From the NCBI RefSeq assembly GCF_042652925.1, contig NZ_JBHSHC010000060.1, positions 1 through 34,344 on the forward strand: a DNA stretch of 34,344 nucleotides, written 5' to 3'. Position numbers and translations under genes: made by a program. The stretch is from Effusibacillus consociatus. Lineage in GTDB: Bacteria > Bacillota > Bacilli > Tumebacillales > Effusibacillaceae. Numbering within the stretch: position 1 is the first letter of the stretch; each line of letters begins with the position of its first letter. This document shows, one piece after another, positions 7,270 through 14,496 of this stretch. The notes below the pieces were generated by a model. The model did not search any database. It had not been told where the DNA came from and saw nothing but the letters and a program-made list of their open reading frames with translations.

Positions 7270-7800
7270 CTAAAATTCATCTTCCTCATCTTCCACCGCG
7301 TCCTCATTCTCGTCAACGGCCTCTTCCGCCAAGTCGTCGACTTCATCTATTTCCTCCAGTTCTTCATATTCAAGATCTTCCTCGTCATCCACAAGATCGA
7401 AGTCTTCCTCCTCTTCATCCAGGAGTTCTTCTTCTTCGAGGAACAGATCTTCATCTTCATCGTCGTACAGATCATCATCCACGTCCTTGCGGATGAATTT
7501 CTTGCCGCCAGTTGTTTTGTCGGCTGTTTTGTCAACGGGGTACCAACGTTTGAGCCCCCATGTGTTATTGCCGATGCAAAGGAATCGGCCGTCAATATTG
7601 ATTTCCGTATACAAAATCGCAATCGCTGCCTTCACTTCTTCTTCGGTCATGTTTCGTAACTTTGCGACCTCATCCATCAGGTCTCGGTAATATATGGGTT
7701 TGTTTGTCTCGGTCAAAATTTGGTATGCAAGGTCAACGAGCGCCATTTCTCTTGCCTCGTCGACACTTAAGGTCTTTAGTGCGCGAGCCTCATCCGCCAT
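7270..7800 (-). CDS. rpoE: DNA-directed RNA polymerase delta subunit
   Basis: Gram-positive accessory RNA polymerase subunit that increases core recycling and promoter selectivity. The 176-aa protein has the folded N-terminal HARE-type winged-helix domain (~residues 1-95, with LVDLAYQIL, YRDLMDEV and GRFLCIGNNTWGLKRWYPVDK). An extremely acidic tail of Asp/Glu runs follows (~110-176, e.g. DDDLYDDEDEDLFLEEEE), the hallmark of delta. The ATG at 7800 follows AAGGAG at 9 nt. It precedes pyrG as in Bacillus. The tail's repetitive codons make several shadow frames look open. Upstream a TATAAA is present but no convincing -35. Confidence 0.96.
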   Translation of the reverse strand: MADEARALKTLSVDEAREMALVDLAYQILTETNKPIYYRDLMDEVAKLRNMTEEEVKAAIAILYTEINIDGRFLCIGNNTWGLKRWYPVDKTADKTTGGKKFIRKDVDDDLYDDEDEDLFLEEEELLDEEEEDFDLVDDEEDLEYEELEEIDEVDDLAEEAVDENEDAVEDEEDEF

Positions 7801-7940
7801 TCAGGTACACTCCTTACCAACTGATAAAAATGATGATGACAAATATCACATTTTTATACTTTCTAAGCTGTTAAACAAATAGGTTCCGATCATTTGCAAG
7901 TCACGTCATGGCAGCAAGCCACCGGATCGTGCTTTGGAAA

Positions 7941-8888
7941 TTAATCACAAGTAGACGTATTATAACATTCAAGTATGAGATCCGCAACTTGGTAGGGATC
8001 TTTTTTTCCTGATTCAACTTCCTCCAGCACCTGTTGCCAAGTCGCATGATTTTCGATCCATTCACGGATTTTTTGGTGAAGCCGCTCTTCAATAATTCCT
8101 ACGATCTCATCTTGTCGCCGCTTCTGCCGCTTCTTCTCCCATCCGCCGCTTTCCTGCAAAAAAACGCGATGGTTGCTGCAAGCTTCCCATAACTCTCGAA
8201 ATGTGCCGGGATCCCGGGATGTGGTTCGAACAACCGGGGGTCTCCAATCAAAATCATGGATCAGATCCAACATATTGTTTACTTCCCGTTCCGTTTTGTC
8301 CGCTCCGGGCAGATCCGACTTATTGATGACAAACACATCCGCAATCTCCATAATTCCCGCTTTCATGGTTTGAATGTGATCCCCCGCTGTCGGATTCAGC
8401 ACCACAACCGTTGTATCTGCCACATGCATGATGTCGAGTTCCGATTGTCCGACTCCTACTGTCTCAACCAAAACAACATCGACACCATATGCGTCGAGAA
8501 CCCGGGTTGCCTCTTTTGTAGCCTTCGCCAGTCCTCCCAGACTCCCGCGGGTTCCCATCGAACGAATAAACACGCCCGGATCCAGTGCATGACTCCCCAT
8601 TCGGACACGATCCCCAAGAATGGCCCCGCCTGTAAACGGCGATGTCGGATCAACCGCAATGACACCGACCTGCAACCCCTGTTTCCGCAATAGAAAAAGA
8701 AGCTGATCGGTCAGCGTGCTCTTGCCCGCTCCAGGTGGCCCCGTAATTCCCACTAAATAAGCTCTTCCAGTGTATGAATGAAGCGCTTTCAGGACATCGT
8801 GTTTTTCCGGACTGCCGTTCTCAATCATTGTAATCGCACGCGCAACAGCACGCCGATCGCCATTTACTATCCGATTCACCAGTTCCAT
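7941..8888 (-). CDS. meaB: MeaB/ArgK-family G3E GTPase (B12 mutase chaperone)
   Basis: G3E-family GTPase of 315 aa that in known systems guards and reloads adenosylcobalamin-dependent methylmalonyl-CoA mutase. Motifs in order: Walker A GPPGAGKST (~49-57), the MeaB segment DPTSPFTGGAILGDRVRM (~83-100), G3 ETVGVGQSE (~140-148) and G4 NKSD. The start at 8888 (MELVNRIVNGD) is preferred because AGGTG lies upstream and homology starts there; an in-frame ATG at 8912 is within a palindromic-repeat fragment. No mutase gene is present in the window. The only B12 enzyme nearby is KamDE, so its client is either encoded elsewhere or could be KamDE; the latter is speculation. Confidence 0.9.
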   Translation of the reverse strand: MELVNRIVNGDRRAVARAITMIENGSPEKHDVLKALHSYTGRAYLVGITGPPGAGKSTLTDQLLFLLRKQGLQVGVIAVDPTSPFTGGAILGDRVRMGSHALDPGVFIRSMGTRGSLGGLAKATKEATRVLDAYGVDVVLVETVGVGQSELDIMHVADTTVVVLNPTAGDHIQTMKAGIMEIADVFVINKSDLPGADKTEREVNNMLDLIHDFDWRPPVVRTTSRDPGTFRELWEACSNHRVFLQESGGWEKKRQKRRQDEIVGIIEERLHQKIREWIENHATWQQVLEEVESGKKDPYQVADLILECYNTSTCD

Positions 8889-8907
8889 TTGATCACACCT
8901 ATGAACG

Positions 8908-8924
8908 CCCATCAAAGTGACGAA
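8908..8924 (+). repeat. Left-end fragment of the palindromic intergenic repeat
   Basis: CCCATCAAAGTGACGAA matches the left arm of the repeat family seen at 11.3, 14.4, 20.7 and 24.2 kb. No matching right arm follows, so this is a truncated copy in the meaB leader. Confidence 0.55.
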
Positions 8925-8936
8925 ATATAACAAGCA

Positions 8937-8954
8937 GGAGTCCCTGAGGACTCC
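8937..8954 (-). terminator. Hairpin after acdA, possible weak terminator
   Basis: GGAGTCC and GGACTCC form a perfect 7-bp stem with a 4-nt loop, 33 nt after the acdA stop. The following minus-strand sequence is T-rich but lacks a clean T run, so termination may be partial and meaB may be read through. Confidence 0.4.
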
Positions 8955-8986
8955 CTAATATTGTAACGGAATTTCGATCAGTTGTC

Positions 8987-10138
8987 TTATTTTTCTTTCA
9001 ACAAATACCCACCGATTACGACACGCTGAATTTCGTTCGTACCCTCATAGATTTGCGTAATTTTGGCGTCACGCATAAAACGTTCAACCGGATACTCGCG
9101 TGTATAGCCGTAGCCGCCAAATACCTGAACGGCCTCCGTAGTGACTTCCATCGCAGCATCACCGGCAAACAGCTTCGCCATAGCAGATGCTTTTCCGTAG
9201 GGAAGCCCCTCGCTTTCCAGCCATGCGGCTTGATACGTCAGGAGCCTTGCCGCTTCGATTTTGGTTGCCATATCGGCCAACTTGAATTGCATCCCCTGAA
9301 ACGTTCCAATTGGTTTTCCGAACTGCTCCCGTTGTTTTGCGTAATCGACCGCCAGATCAAAGGCACCCTGTGCAATCCCCAATGCCTGAGCAGCAATCCC
9401 GTTCCGGCCGCCGTCAAGCGTCATCATCGCAATCTTGAAACCAAAACCTTCATCGCCCAGTCGATTCTCTACCGGCACCTTGCAATTCTCCATGATCACT
9501 TCGGTGGTCGGCGACGATTTAATTCCCATTTTCTTCTCTTTCTTCCCGATCGAGAAGCCTTCAAAATCCTTCTCAACAATAAACGCAGTTATACCGCGGG
9601 TCTTTTGTGAACGGTCGGTCGATGCAAAGACAATATAGATCTCCGCTTCGCCACCGTTTGTAATAAAGATCTTGGATCCGTTCAGAATATAGTGACTCCC
9701 GTCTTCCGACAACACAGCAGTCGTGCGCATGCCACCGGCGTCCGAACCGGAACCCGGCTCAGTTAAACAGTAAGCCCCCATTTTTGTACCCTCTGCTAAC
9801 GCCCGCAGATACTTCTGCTTTTGTTCTTCAGTGCCGAATTTAAAAATCGGCCAGCTCGCAAGCGAAATATGTGCGGACAGCGTCACCCCGATGGAGGAGT
9901 CGATACGGGACAATTCTTCTACCGCGATCACATAGGAGACGAAATCAAGTCCTGCACCGCCGTACTCTTCCGGCCACGGAATTCCCGTCAATCCGATTTG
10001 AGCCATTTTATCAAAAATCTTGCGATCGAACACTTCTTCTTCATCGCGGAGCGCGGCCGTTGGAGCCACATCTTTTAAAGCAAATTCACGTACCAGCTTC
10101 TGAATTTCCCGTTGTTCGGCTGTTAATTGAAAGTTCAT
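8987..10138 (-). CDS. acdA: Acyl-CoA dehydrogenase (AcdA-like)
   Basis: FAD enzyme expected to oxidise short-chain acyl-CoAs (butyryl-CoA range) to enoyl-CoA, passing electrons to ETF. The 383-aa protein has the N-terminal helical domain, the beta domain with TEPGSGSDAGGMRT (~131-144) and GSKIFITNGGEA, and the C-terminal domain with QREQFGKPIG and the catalytic Glu in ITQIYEGTNEIQR. Start at 10138: ATG preceded by GGGGCGGAG. It lies 21 nt after a second acyl-CoA dehydrogenase gene. AcdA near rpoE and fadF is the B. subtilis arrangement. Running in reverse on crotonyl-CoA (butyryl-CoA formation) would be needed for a strictly fermentative pathway; sequence cannot show direction. Confidence 0.93.
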   Translation of the reverse strand: MNFQLTAEQREIQKLVREFALKDVAPTAALRDEEEVFDRKIFDKMAQIGLTGIPWPEEYGGAGLDFVSYVIAVEELSRIDSSIGVTLSAHISLASWPIFKFGTEEQKQKYLRALAEGTKMGAYCLTEPGSGSDAGGMRTTAVLSEDGSHYILNGSKIFITNGGEAEIYIVFASTDRSQKTRGITAFIVEKDFEGFSIGKKEKKMGIKSSPTTEVIMENCKVPVENRLGDEGFGFKIAMMTLDGGRNGIAAQALGIAQGAFDLAVDYAKQREQFGKPIGTFQGMQFKLADMATKIEAARLLTYQAAWLESEGLPYGKASAMAKLFAGDAAMEVTTEAVQVFGGYGYTREYPVERFMRDAKITQIYEGTNEIQRVVIGGYLLKEK

Positions 10139-10159
10139 TGTTTCTCCGCCCCTCATTCC

Positions 10160-11296
10160 CTACAATAAATTTTTTGCAATGACGATTCGTTGGATCTGAT
10201 TGGTCCCTTCATAGATTTGAGTTACCTTTGCGTCTCGCATATAGCGCTCGACTGGGTATTCCTTGCTGTACCCGTATCCGCCGTGAAGCTGAACCGCGTC
10301 GGTTGTGACCGCCATCGCGGTATCAGTGGCAAACAATTTCGCTATGGAGGCTTCTTTGGCACAAGGCAGACCCTGTTCCCGGAGCGTTGCCGCCCGATAG
10401 ACCAAAAGCTTTGCCGCTTCAATCCTGGTTGCCATATCGGCGAGCATAAACTGAACCCCTTGGAATTCGGCAACAGGCTTGCCAAACTGTTCCCGCTGTT
10501 TGGTATAAGCAAGCGCGGCATCAAAAGCGGCCCGGGCAATCCCCAAAGCCTGTGCCCCGATCCCAATCCGTCCGCCGTCCAAGTTGCTCATCGCAATTTT
10601 AAATCCTTCACCCTCCTGTCCCAACAACTGGGTTGCCGGAACCACTGCATCCTCAAAAATAAGCGTTGTTGTTGCAGATCCGTTGAGCCCCAGTTTCTTC
10701 TCTTTCTTGCCGACGGAAAAGCCTTGGGTGCCTTTCTCTACGATGAAAGCGGAAATCCCGTTGGCTCCCTGCCCCGGGTCCGTAACCGCAAAGGTAATGT
10801 ATAAATCTGCTTCTCCACCATTTGTGATAAAGATCTTGGAGCCGTTTAAGACATAATGGTCTCCTTGTTTTACCGCTCTTGTTGAAAGCCGGGAAGCATC
10901 CGAACCTGCACCGGGTTCGGTCAGAGCGAATGCTCCCAACAATTCGCCGGCCGCCATTTTGGGTAAATAGCGCTGTTTTTGTTCCTCAGATCCAAACTTC
11001 AGAATCGGCAATGTGCCAAGCGACGAATGGACCGCCAGAATCACCCCAAGCGCCGCGCTTGCATAGGAGATCTCTTCAATCGCCAGCATGTAGGAGAGAA
11101 AATCGGCCCCAACACCTCCCCGCTCTTCCGGAACCGGAATTCCCAACAGCCCGAGCTTCCCCATCTTTTGAACAATCTCGCGAGGAAATTGATCTTCCTC
11201 GTCAATCTTTGCCGCATAGGGAGCAATTTCTTTCTGCGCAAACTCACTTATCATGTCACGAATATCTTGCTGTTCCTGCGTCAGAACGAATTTCAA
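10160..11296 (-). CDS. Acyl-CoA dehydrogenase (MmgC-like)
   Basis: Second acyl-CoA dehydrogenase of the cluster, 378 aa, clearly related to the one downstream (shared GSKIFITNGGEA, EKGTQGFSVGKKEKK, QREQFGKP, QIYEGTNQIQR with the catalytic Glu). It is probably an old tandem duplication. The start codon is TTG at 11296, chosen because GGAGGGG lies upstream at good spacing and MKFVLTQEQQDIRDMI is the family N-terminus. A palindromic repeat and a TetR-type inverted repeat lie between it and crt, so it may head its own transcript (acd-acdA, perhaps meaB). Substrate chain length cannot be read from the sequence. Confidence 0.92.
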   Translation of the reverse strand: MKFVLTQEQQDIRDMISEFAQKEIAPYAAKIDEEDQFPREIVQKMGKLGLLGIPVPEERGGVGADFLSYMLAIEEISYASAALGVILAVHSSLGTLPILKFGSEEQKQRYLPKMAAGELLGAFALTEPGAGSDASRLSTRAVKQGDHYVLNGSKIFITNGGEADLYITFAVTDPGQGANGISAFIVEKGTQGFSVGKKEKKLGLNGSATTTLIFEDAVVPATQLLGQEGEGFKIAMSNLDGGRIGIGAQALGIARAAFDAALAYTKQREQFGKPVAEFQGVQFMLADMATRIEAAKLLVYRAATLREQGLPCAKEASIAKLFATDTAMAVTTDAVQLHGGYGYSKEYPVERYMRDAKVTQIYEGTNQIQRIVIAKNLL

Positions 11297-11318
11297 ACCC
11301 TGTCCCCTCCCAGAGTCT

Positions 11319-11374
11319 ACCCATCAAAGCGACTCGAGCCTTCAAATCTGATTCTAGCGCTTCGATGGGGTCCC
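11319..11374. repeat. Palindromic intergenic repeat copy (acd leader)
   Basis: ACCCATCAAAGCG ... CGCTTCGATGGGG forms a hairpin stem of about 12 bp with one mismatch. Against the 24.2-kb copy both arms are changed together (TTAAAGT/ACTTTAA becomes TCAAAGCG/CGCTTCGA), so pairing is kept. Confidence 0.7.
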
Positions 11375-11414
11375 TTTCGTTTATGAATTGAATTAAACCT
11401 GTTTCGAACCCGAC

Positions 11415-11428
11415 CGAACGCTCGTTCA
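11415..11428. promoter_or_regulatory. Inverted repeat, possible FadR/TetR-type operator
   Basis: CGAACG-CT-CGTTCA, with GAACG/CGTTC arms, lies between crt and acd. The site before fadF (16655-16668) has the same half-site spacing and pattern, TGAAYG-N2-CRTTCA with one mismatch here. TetR-family fatty-acid regulators bind similar repeats. No regulator gene is in the window. Confidence 0.45.
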
Positions 11429-11493
11429 GAAGGGATTCAAAAATCTCCCGGCTGTTTTGCCACTCCCATTGGTTTTTATCTTCTCTCTCCGGT

Positions 11494-12276
11494 CTATTTG
11501 GATTGGAACTTGGCCGCCCGCTTCTCGAGGAATGCTGTCATTCCTTCCAGACGATCTTCCGTTCCAAACAAAGTGCCAAACACTTCCGATTCCATAACAA
11601 GCGCGCGATCGAGGTCCACATTCAGACCATCATTTACCAGCTTCTTGCTGAGCTCCACCGCAATGGGCGCCTTGGAAATCATCTTGGCTGCAATTTCCCT
11701 TGCTTTTGCCAGCAGGTCAGCCGGTTCAACAACATGATTCACAAGACCGATCTGTGCGGCCCGTTCTGCGCTAATCATATCGCCTGTCATAAGCAGCTCT
11801 TTCGCAATCCCGGGTCCTACGAGTCTCGGCAGACGTTGGGTACCCCCGAATCCGGCAACGATTCCCAAATTCACCTCAGGTTGGCCAAACTTGGCGTTTG
11901 TACTTGCAATTCTTATATCACAAGCCATAGCCAGCTCACATCCGCCGCCAAGCGCAAATCCGTTTATAGCAGCGATGACCGGTTGAGGCATCCGCTCAAT
12001 TTTCAAGAATACTGCATTCCCAAACTGAGAAAACGCGCGTCCCTCAAGCGGAGTCTTGCCCTTCATTTCCGCAATGTCAGCTCCCGCTACGAACGCTTTT
12101 TCTCCGGCTCCGGTGAGAATCACGGCCTGGATGGAGTTATCCTTTGCAATTGAGTCGACAAGCTCGGACAGTTCCGTTAACAATGCGGAATTCAGTGCGT
12201 TAAGTGCTTTTGGACGATTGAGAGTTACGGTTGCAATCCCATCCTCTACGGAAAAAAGAAGGTTTTCAAAATTCAT
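11494..12276 (-). CDS. crt: Enoyl-CoA hydratase (crotonase)
   Basis: Hydrates crotonyl-CoA to 3-hydroxybutyryl-CoA, the step after Kal in lysine breakdown and part of beta-oxidation. The 260-aa crotonase-fold protein shows the oxyanion-hole regions KAFVAGADIAEM (~64-75) and GFALGGGCELAMACD (~106-120), with catalytic Glu in GCELA and PEVNLGIVAGFGG. The ATG at 12276 has GGGGAAAAC upstream. It is 11 nt behind hbd in a thl-hbd-crt run, which argues for short-chain substrates. Confidence 0.95.
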   Translation of the reverse strand: MNFENLLFSVEDGIATVTLNRPKALNALNSALLTELSELVDSIAKDNSIQAVILTGAGEKAFVAGADIAEMKGKTPLEGRAFSQFGNAVFLKIERMPQPVIAAINGFALGGGCELAMACDIRIASTNAKFGQPEVNLGIVAGFGGTQRLPRLVGPGIAKELLMTGDMISAERAAQIGLVNHVVEPADLLAKAREIAAKMISKAPIAVELSKKLVNDGLNVDLDRALVMESEVFGTLFGTEDRLEGMTAFLEKRAAKFQSK

Positions 12277-12287
12277 CCCGTTTTCCC

Positions 12288-13142
12288 CTACCCTTCATAT
12301 ACGTAGAATCCGCGCCCGGATTTCTTGCCCAGCCAACCAGCTTTTACATACTTGCGAAGCAGCGGACACGGGCGGTATTTCGAATCCCCCAAACCTTCGT
12401 GCAGGACTTCCATGATCGCAAGGCAGGTATCCAATCCGATAAAATCGGCCAGAGTCAACGGCCCCATCGGGTGGTTCATACCCAGTTTCATGACTTCATC
12501 GATCGCTTCCGGAGTGGCAACACCTTCGTATACGCAATAAATTGCTTCATTAATCATAGGCAGCAAAATCCGGTTGGAGACAAATCCCGGGAAGTCATTC
12601 ACTTCAACAGGTACCTTGCCCATTTTCTTGGACAACTCTTCAATCGTTTGATACGTCTCATTCGAAGTTGCCAGCCCGCGGATCACTTCCACCAATTTCA
12701 TAACAGGCACCGGATTCATAAAATGCATGCCGATTACCAATTCCGGTCGCTTTGTAACGGCCGCAATTTCAGTAATCGGAAGAGATGAAGTGTTGGTCGC
12801 AAGAATTGCTCCAGCAGGTGCTATGGAATCCAATTTACGGAAGATGTCACACTTGATTTCCATATTTTCCACAGCTGCTTCAATTACCAACTGCACATCT
12901 TTGGCATCTGCGAGATCAGTGGACGGCTGAATCCGCGCGAGAATCGCCCGCTTCTCTTCCTCAGTTTTGCGTCCTTTTTCCACGTCCCGGGACAAATTCT
13001 TCGTGATCGTGTTAAGACCGCGCCGTACAAATTCGTCCTTAATGTCATTCAGAACAACTTCCAATCCTGCTTGCGCGGCCACTTGAGCAATACCGCTTCC
13101 CATCTGACCGGCACCAATCACCATGATCTTGTTGATATGCAT
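12288..13142 (-). CDS. hbd: 3-hydroxybutyryl-CoA dehydrogenase
   Basis: NAD(P)-dependent oxidation of 3-hydroxybutyryl-CoA to acetoacetyl-CoA. The 284-aa length is typical. The Rossmann motif VIGAGQMGSGIAQ (~7-19) opens the protein. ATNTSSLPITEIA and GMHFMNPVPVMKLVE (catalytic His region) follow, and the C-terminal domain carries PGFVSNRIL and NHPMGPLTLADFIGLD. The start at 13142 (MHINKIMVIGAG) has GAGGAGG at 6 nt; the in-frame ATG at 13157 lacks one. It is 17 nt after the thiolase gene. It resembles B. subtilis MmgB. Confidence 0.96.
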   Translation of the reverse strand: MHINKIMVIGAGQMGSGIAQVAAQAGLEVVLNDIKDEFVRRGLNTITKNLSRDVEKGRKTEEEKRAILARIQPSTDLADAKDVQLVIEAAVENMEIKCDIFRKLDSIAPAGAILATNTSSLPITEIAAVTKRPELVIGMHFMNPVPVMKLVEVIRGLATSNETYQTIEELSKKMGKVPVEVNDFPGFVSNRILLPMINEAIYCVYEGVATPEAIDEVMKLGMNHPMGPLTLADFIGLDTCLAIMEVLHEGLGDSKYRPCPLLRKYVKAGWLGKKSGRGFYVYEG

Positions 13143-13159
13143 GTTCTGCCTCCTCAAAA

Positions 13160-14341
13160 TTAATCCACCCGCACCAAGATTGCATCGCCCTGAGCTGCTC
13201 CGGAACAGATAGCCGCGATGCCAAGCCCGCCGCCGCGTCTCCGCAGTTCATGCACGAGCGCCCCAATGATACGTGCTCCGCTTGCTCCGATCGGATGACC
13301 GAAAGCAATTGCGCCTCCGTTTACATTGACCTTCTCCTCATCCCATCCAACGATATGGCCTGAGGTTAAAGTAACTGCGGCAAAAGCCTCGTTTACTTCA
13401 AACAACTCAATATCGGAGATTTGGTAGCCCGTTTTTTGCAATAATTTCTGAATGGCAAGTCCCGGTGTGGTTGCAATGTAAGGTGCTTCCGCACCAACTT
13501 CCGCATGGCCCAGAATTGTTGCCAGCGGCTTTTTTCCTTCTGCTTCTGCCCGTTCTTCTGACATCAGCAGCAAAGCGGCCGCCCCGTCATTGACTCCGGG
13601 CGCATTGCCGGCGGTAATGGTTCCGTCTTGTTTGAACACGGGCGGCAGTCCCGCAAGTTTCTCAAGTGACGTGTCCCGGCGAGGAGCTTCATCAGTGTCA
13701 ACCAGAGTCACACTGCCTTTCTTGCCCGGGACTTCCACCGGCACAATCTCATCAGCCAAACGGCCCGCCTCGATTGCGGCAACTGCCCGTTGATGCGAAC
13801 GAAGCGCCCAGGCATCCTGAGCCTCACGTGTAATTCCATATTCGGCTGCCACGTTGGATCCGTGTACCGCCATATGGACATCGTAAAAGGCGCAGCGCAA
13901 TCCGTCGTAGGTCATCAGATCGATCACCGGAGCATCTCCCATTCGCATTCCCCAACGTCCATTTGGAAGGGCATAAGGAGCATTCGACATCGATTCCATG
14001 CCGCCTGCAACAATTACGTCCGCATCGCCCGCGCGAATAATCTGATCGCCCAAGGTAACAGCCCGCATCCCGGAAGCGCATACTTTGTTGATCGTCTCGG
14101 TTGGAGTGGACCAAGGAAACCCTGCTTTGACAGTTGCTTGGCGGGACGGAATCTGCCCGGCTCCCCCCTGCAGCACCATTCCCATAATGACTTCATCGAC
14201 TTGCTCCGGTGTTACACCCGCTTTTTCCAAAGAACTCCGAATTGCCGCCGCTCCCAAATCAACTGCCGGCAATCCTGCCAATGCCCCGCCAAAACGGCCA
14301 AAAGGAGTTCTTGCGGTACTTACAATCACCGTCTTCCGCAT
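13160..14341 (-). CDS. mmgA: Acetyl-CoA C-acetyltransferase (thiolase)
   Basis: Interconverts acetoacetyl-CoA plus CoA and two acetyl-CoA, the last step to acetyl-CoA. The 393-aa protein has the acyl-accepting Cys in NKVCASGMRAVT (~87-98), NEAFAAV, the catalytic His in GHPIGASGAR, and the second Cys in AAICSGAAQGDA near the end. The start at 14341 (MRKTVIVSTARTPFG) follows GGGGGAGA; the open frame runs 30 nt further up into a palindromic repeat. Sequence pattern is close to B. subtilis MmgA as I recall it. It heads the thl-hbd-crt run, 155 nt after fadF with a complex repeat between. Confidence 0.94.
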   Translation of the reverse strand: MRKTVIVSTARTPFGRFGGALAGLPAVDLGAAAIRSSLEKAGVTPEQVDEVIMGMVLQGGAGQIPSRQATVKAGFPWSTPTETINKVCASGMRAVTLGDQIIRAGDADVIVAGGMESMSNAPYALPNGRWGMRMGDAPVIDLMTYDGLRCAFYDVHMAVHGSNVAAEYGITREAQDAWALRSHQRAVAAIEAGRLADEIVPVEVPGKKGSVTLVDTDEAPRRDTSLEKLAGLPPVFKQDGTITAGNAPGVNDGAAALLLMSEERAEAEGKKPLATILGHAEVGAEAPYIATTPGLAIQKLLQKTGYQISDIELFEVNEAFAAVTLTSGHIVGWDEEKVNVNGGAIAFGHPIGASGARIIGALVHELRRRGGGLGIAAICSGAAQGDAILVRVD

Positions 14342-14362
14342 GTGTATCTCCCCCAGAAAAGT

Positions 14363-14473
14363 GCCCATCAAAGTGACCCGAAGCTTCGAAGCGAATTCCG
14401 AGTACTTTCACTCGAGAGTACTAGGTCACGCTATGGCACTAAAGTGCCAAGTCGTGCCTTGAGGATGGGGACC
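14363..14473. repeat. Composite palindromic repeat between fadF and thiolase
   Basis: Long relative of the intergenic repeat. It starts GCCCATCAAAGTGACC, carries the family core GAATTCCGAGTACTTT, and ends GATGGGGACCC. About 50 extra bases with their own palindromes are placed before the right end: GTGACC/GGTCAC, GAGTACT/AGTACT and TGGCACT/AGTGCCA. The whole could fold as a multi-branched hairpin. Confidence 0.65.
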
Positions 14474-14496
14474 CATATATTTAGTGGAAAGCCCTG

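Noticed and set aside
7038..7659. Plus-strand frames opposite rpoE with Phe/Leu- or Pro/His-rich products
   Set aside because: They are the reverse complement of the Asp/Glu-rich delta tail, which yields low-complexity frames.
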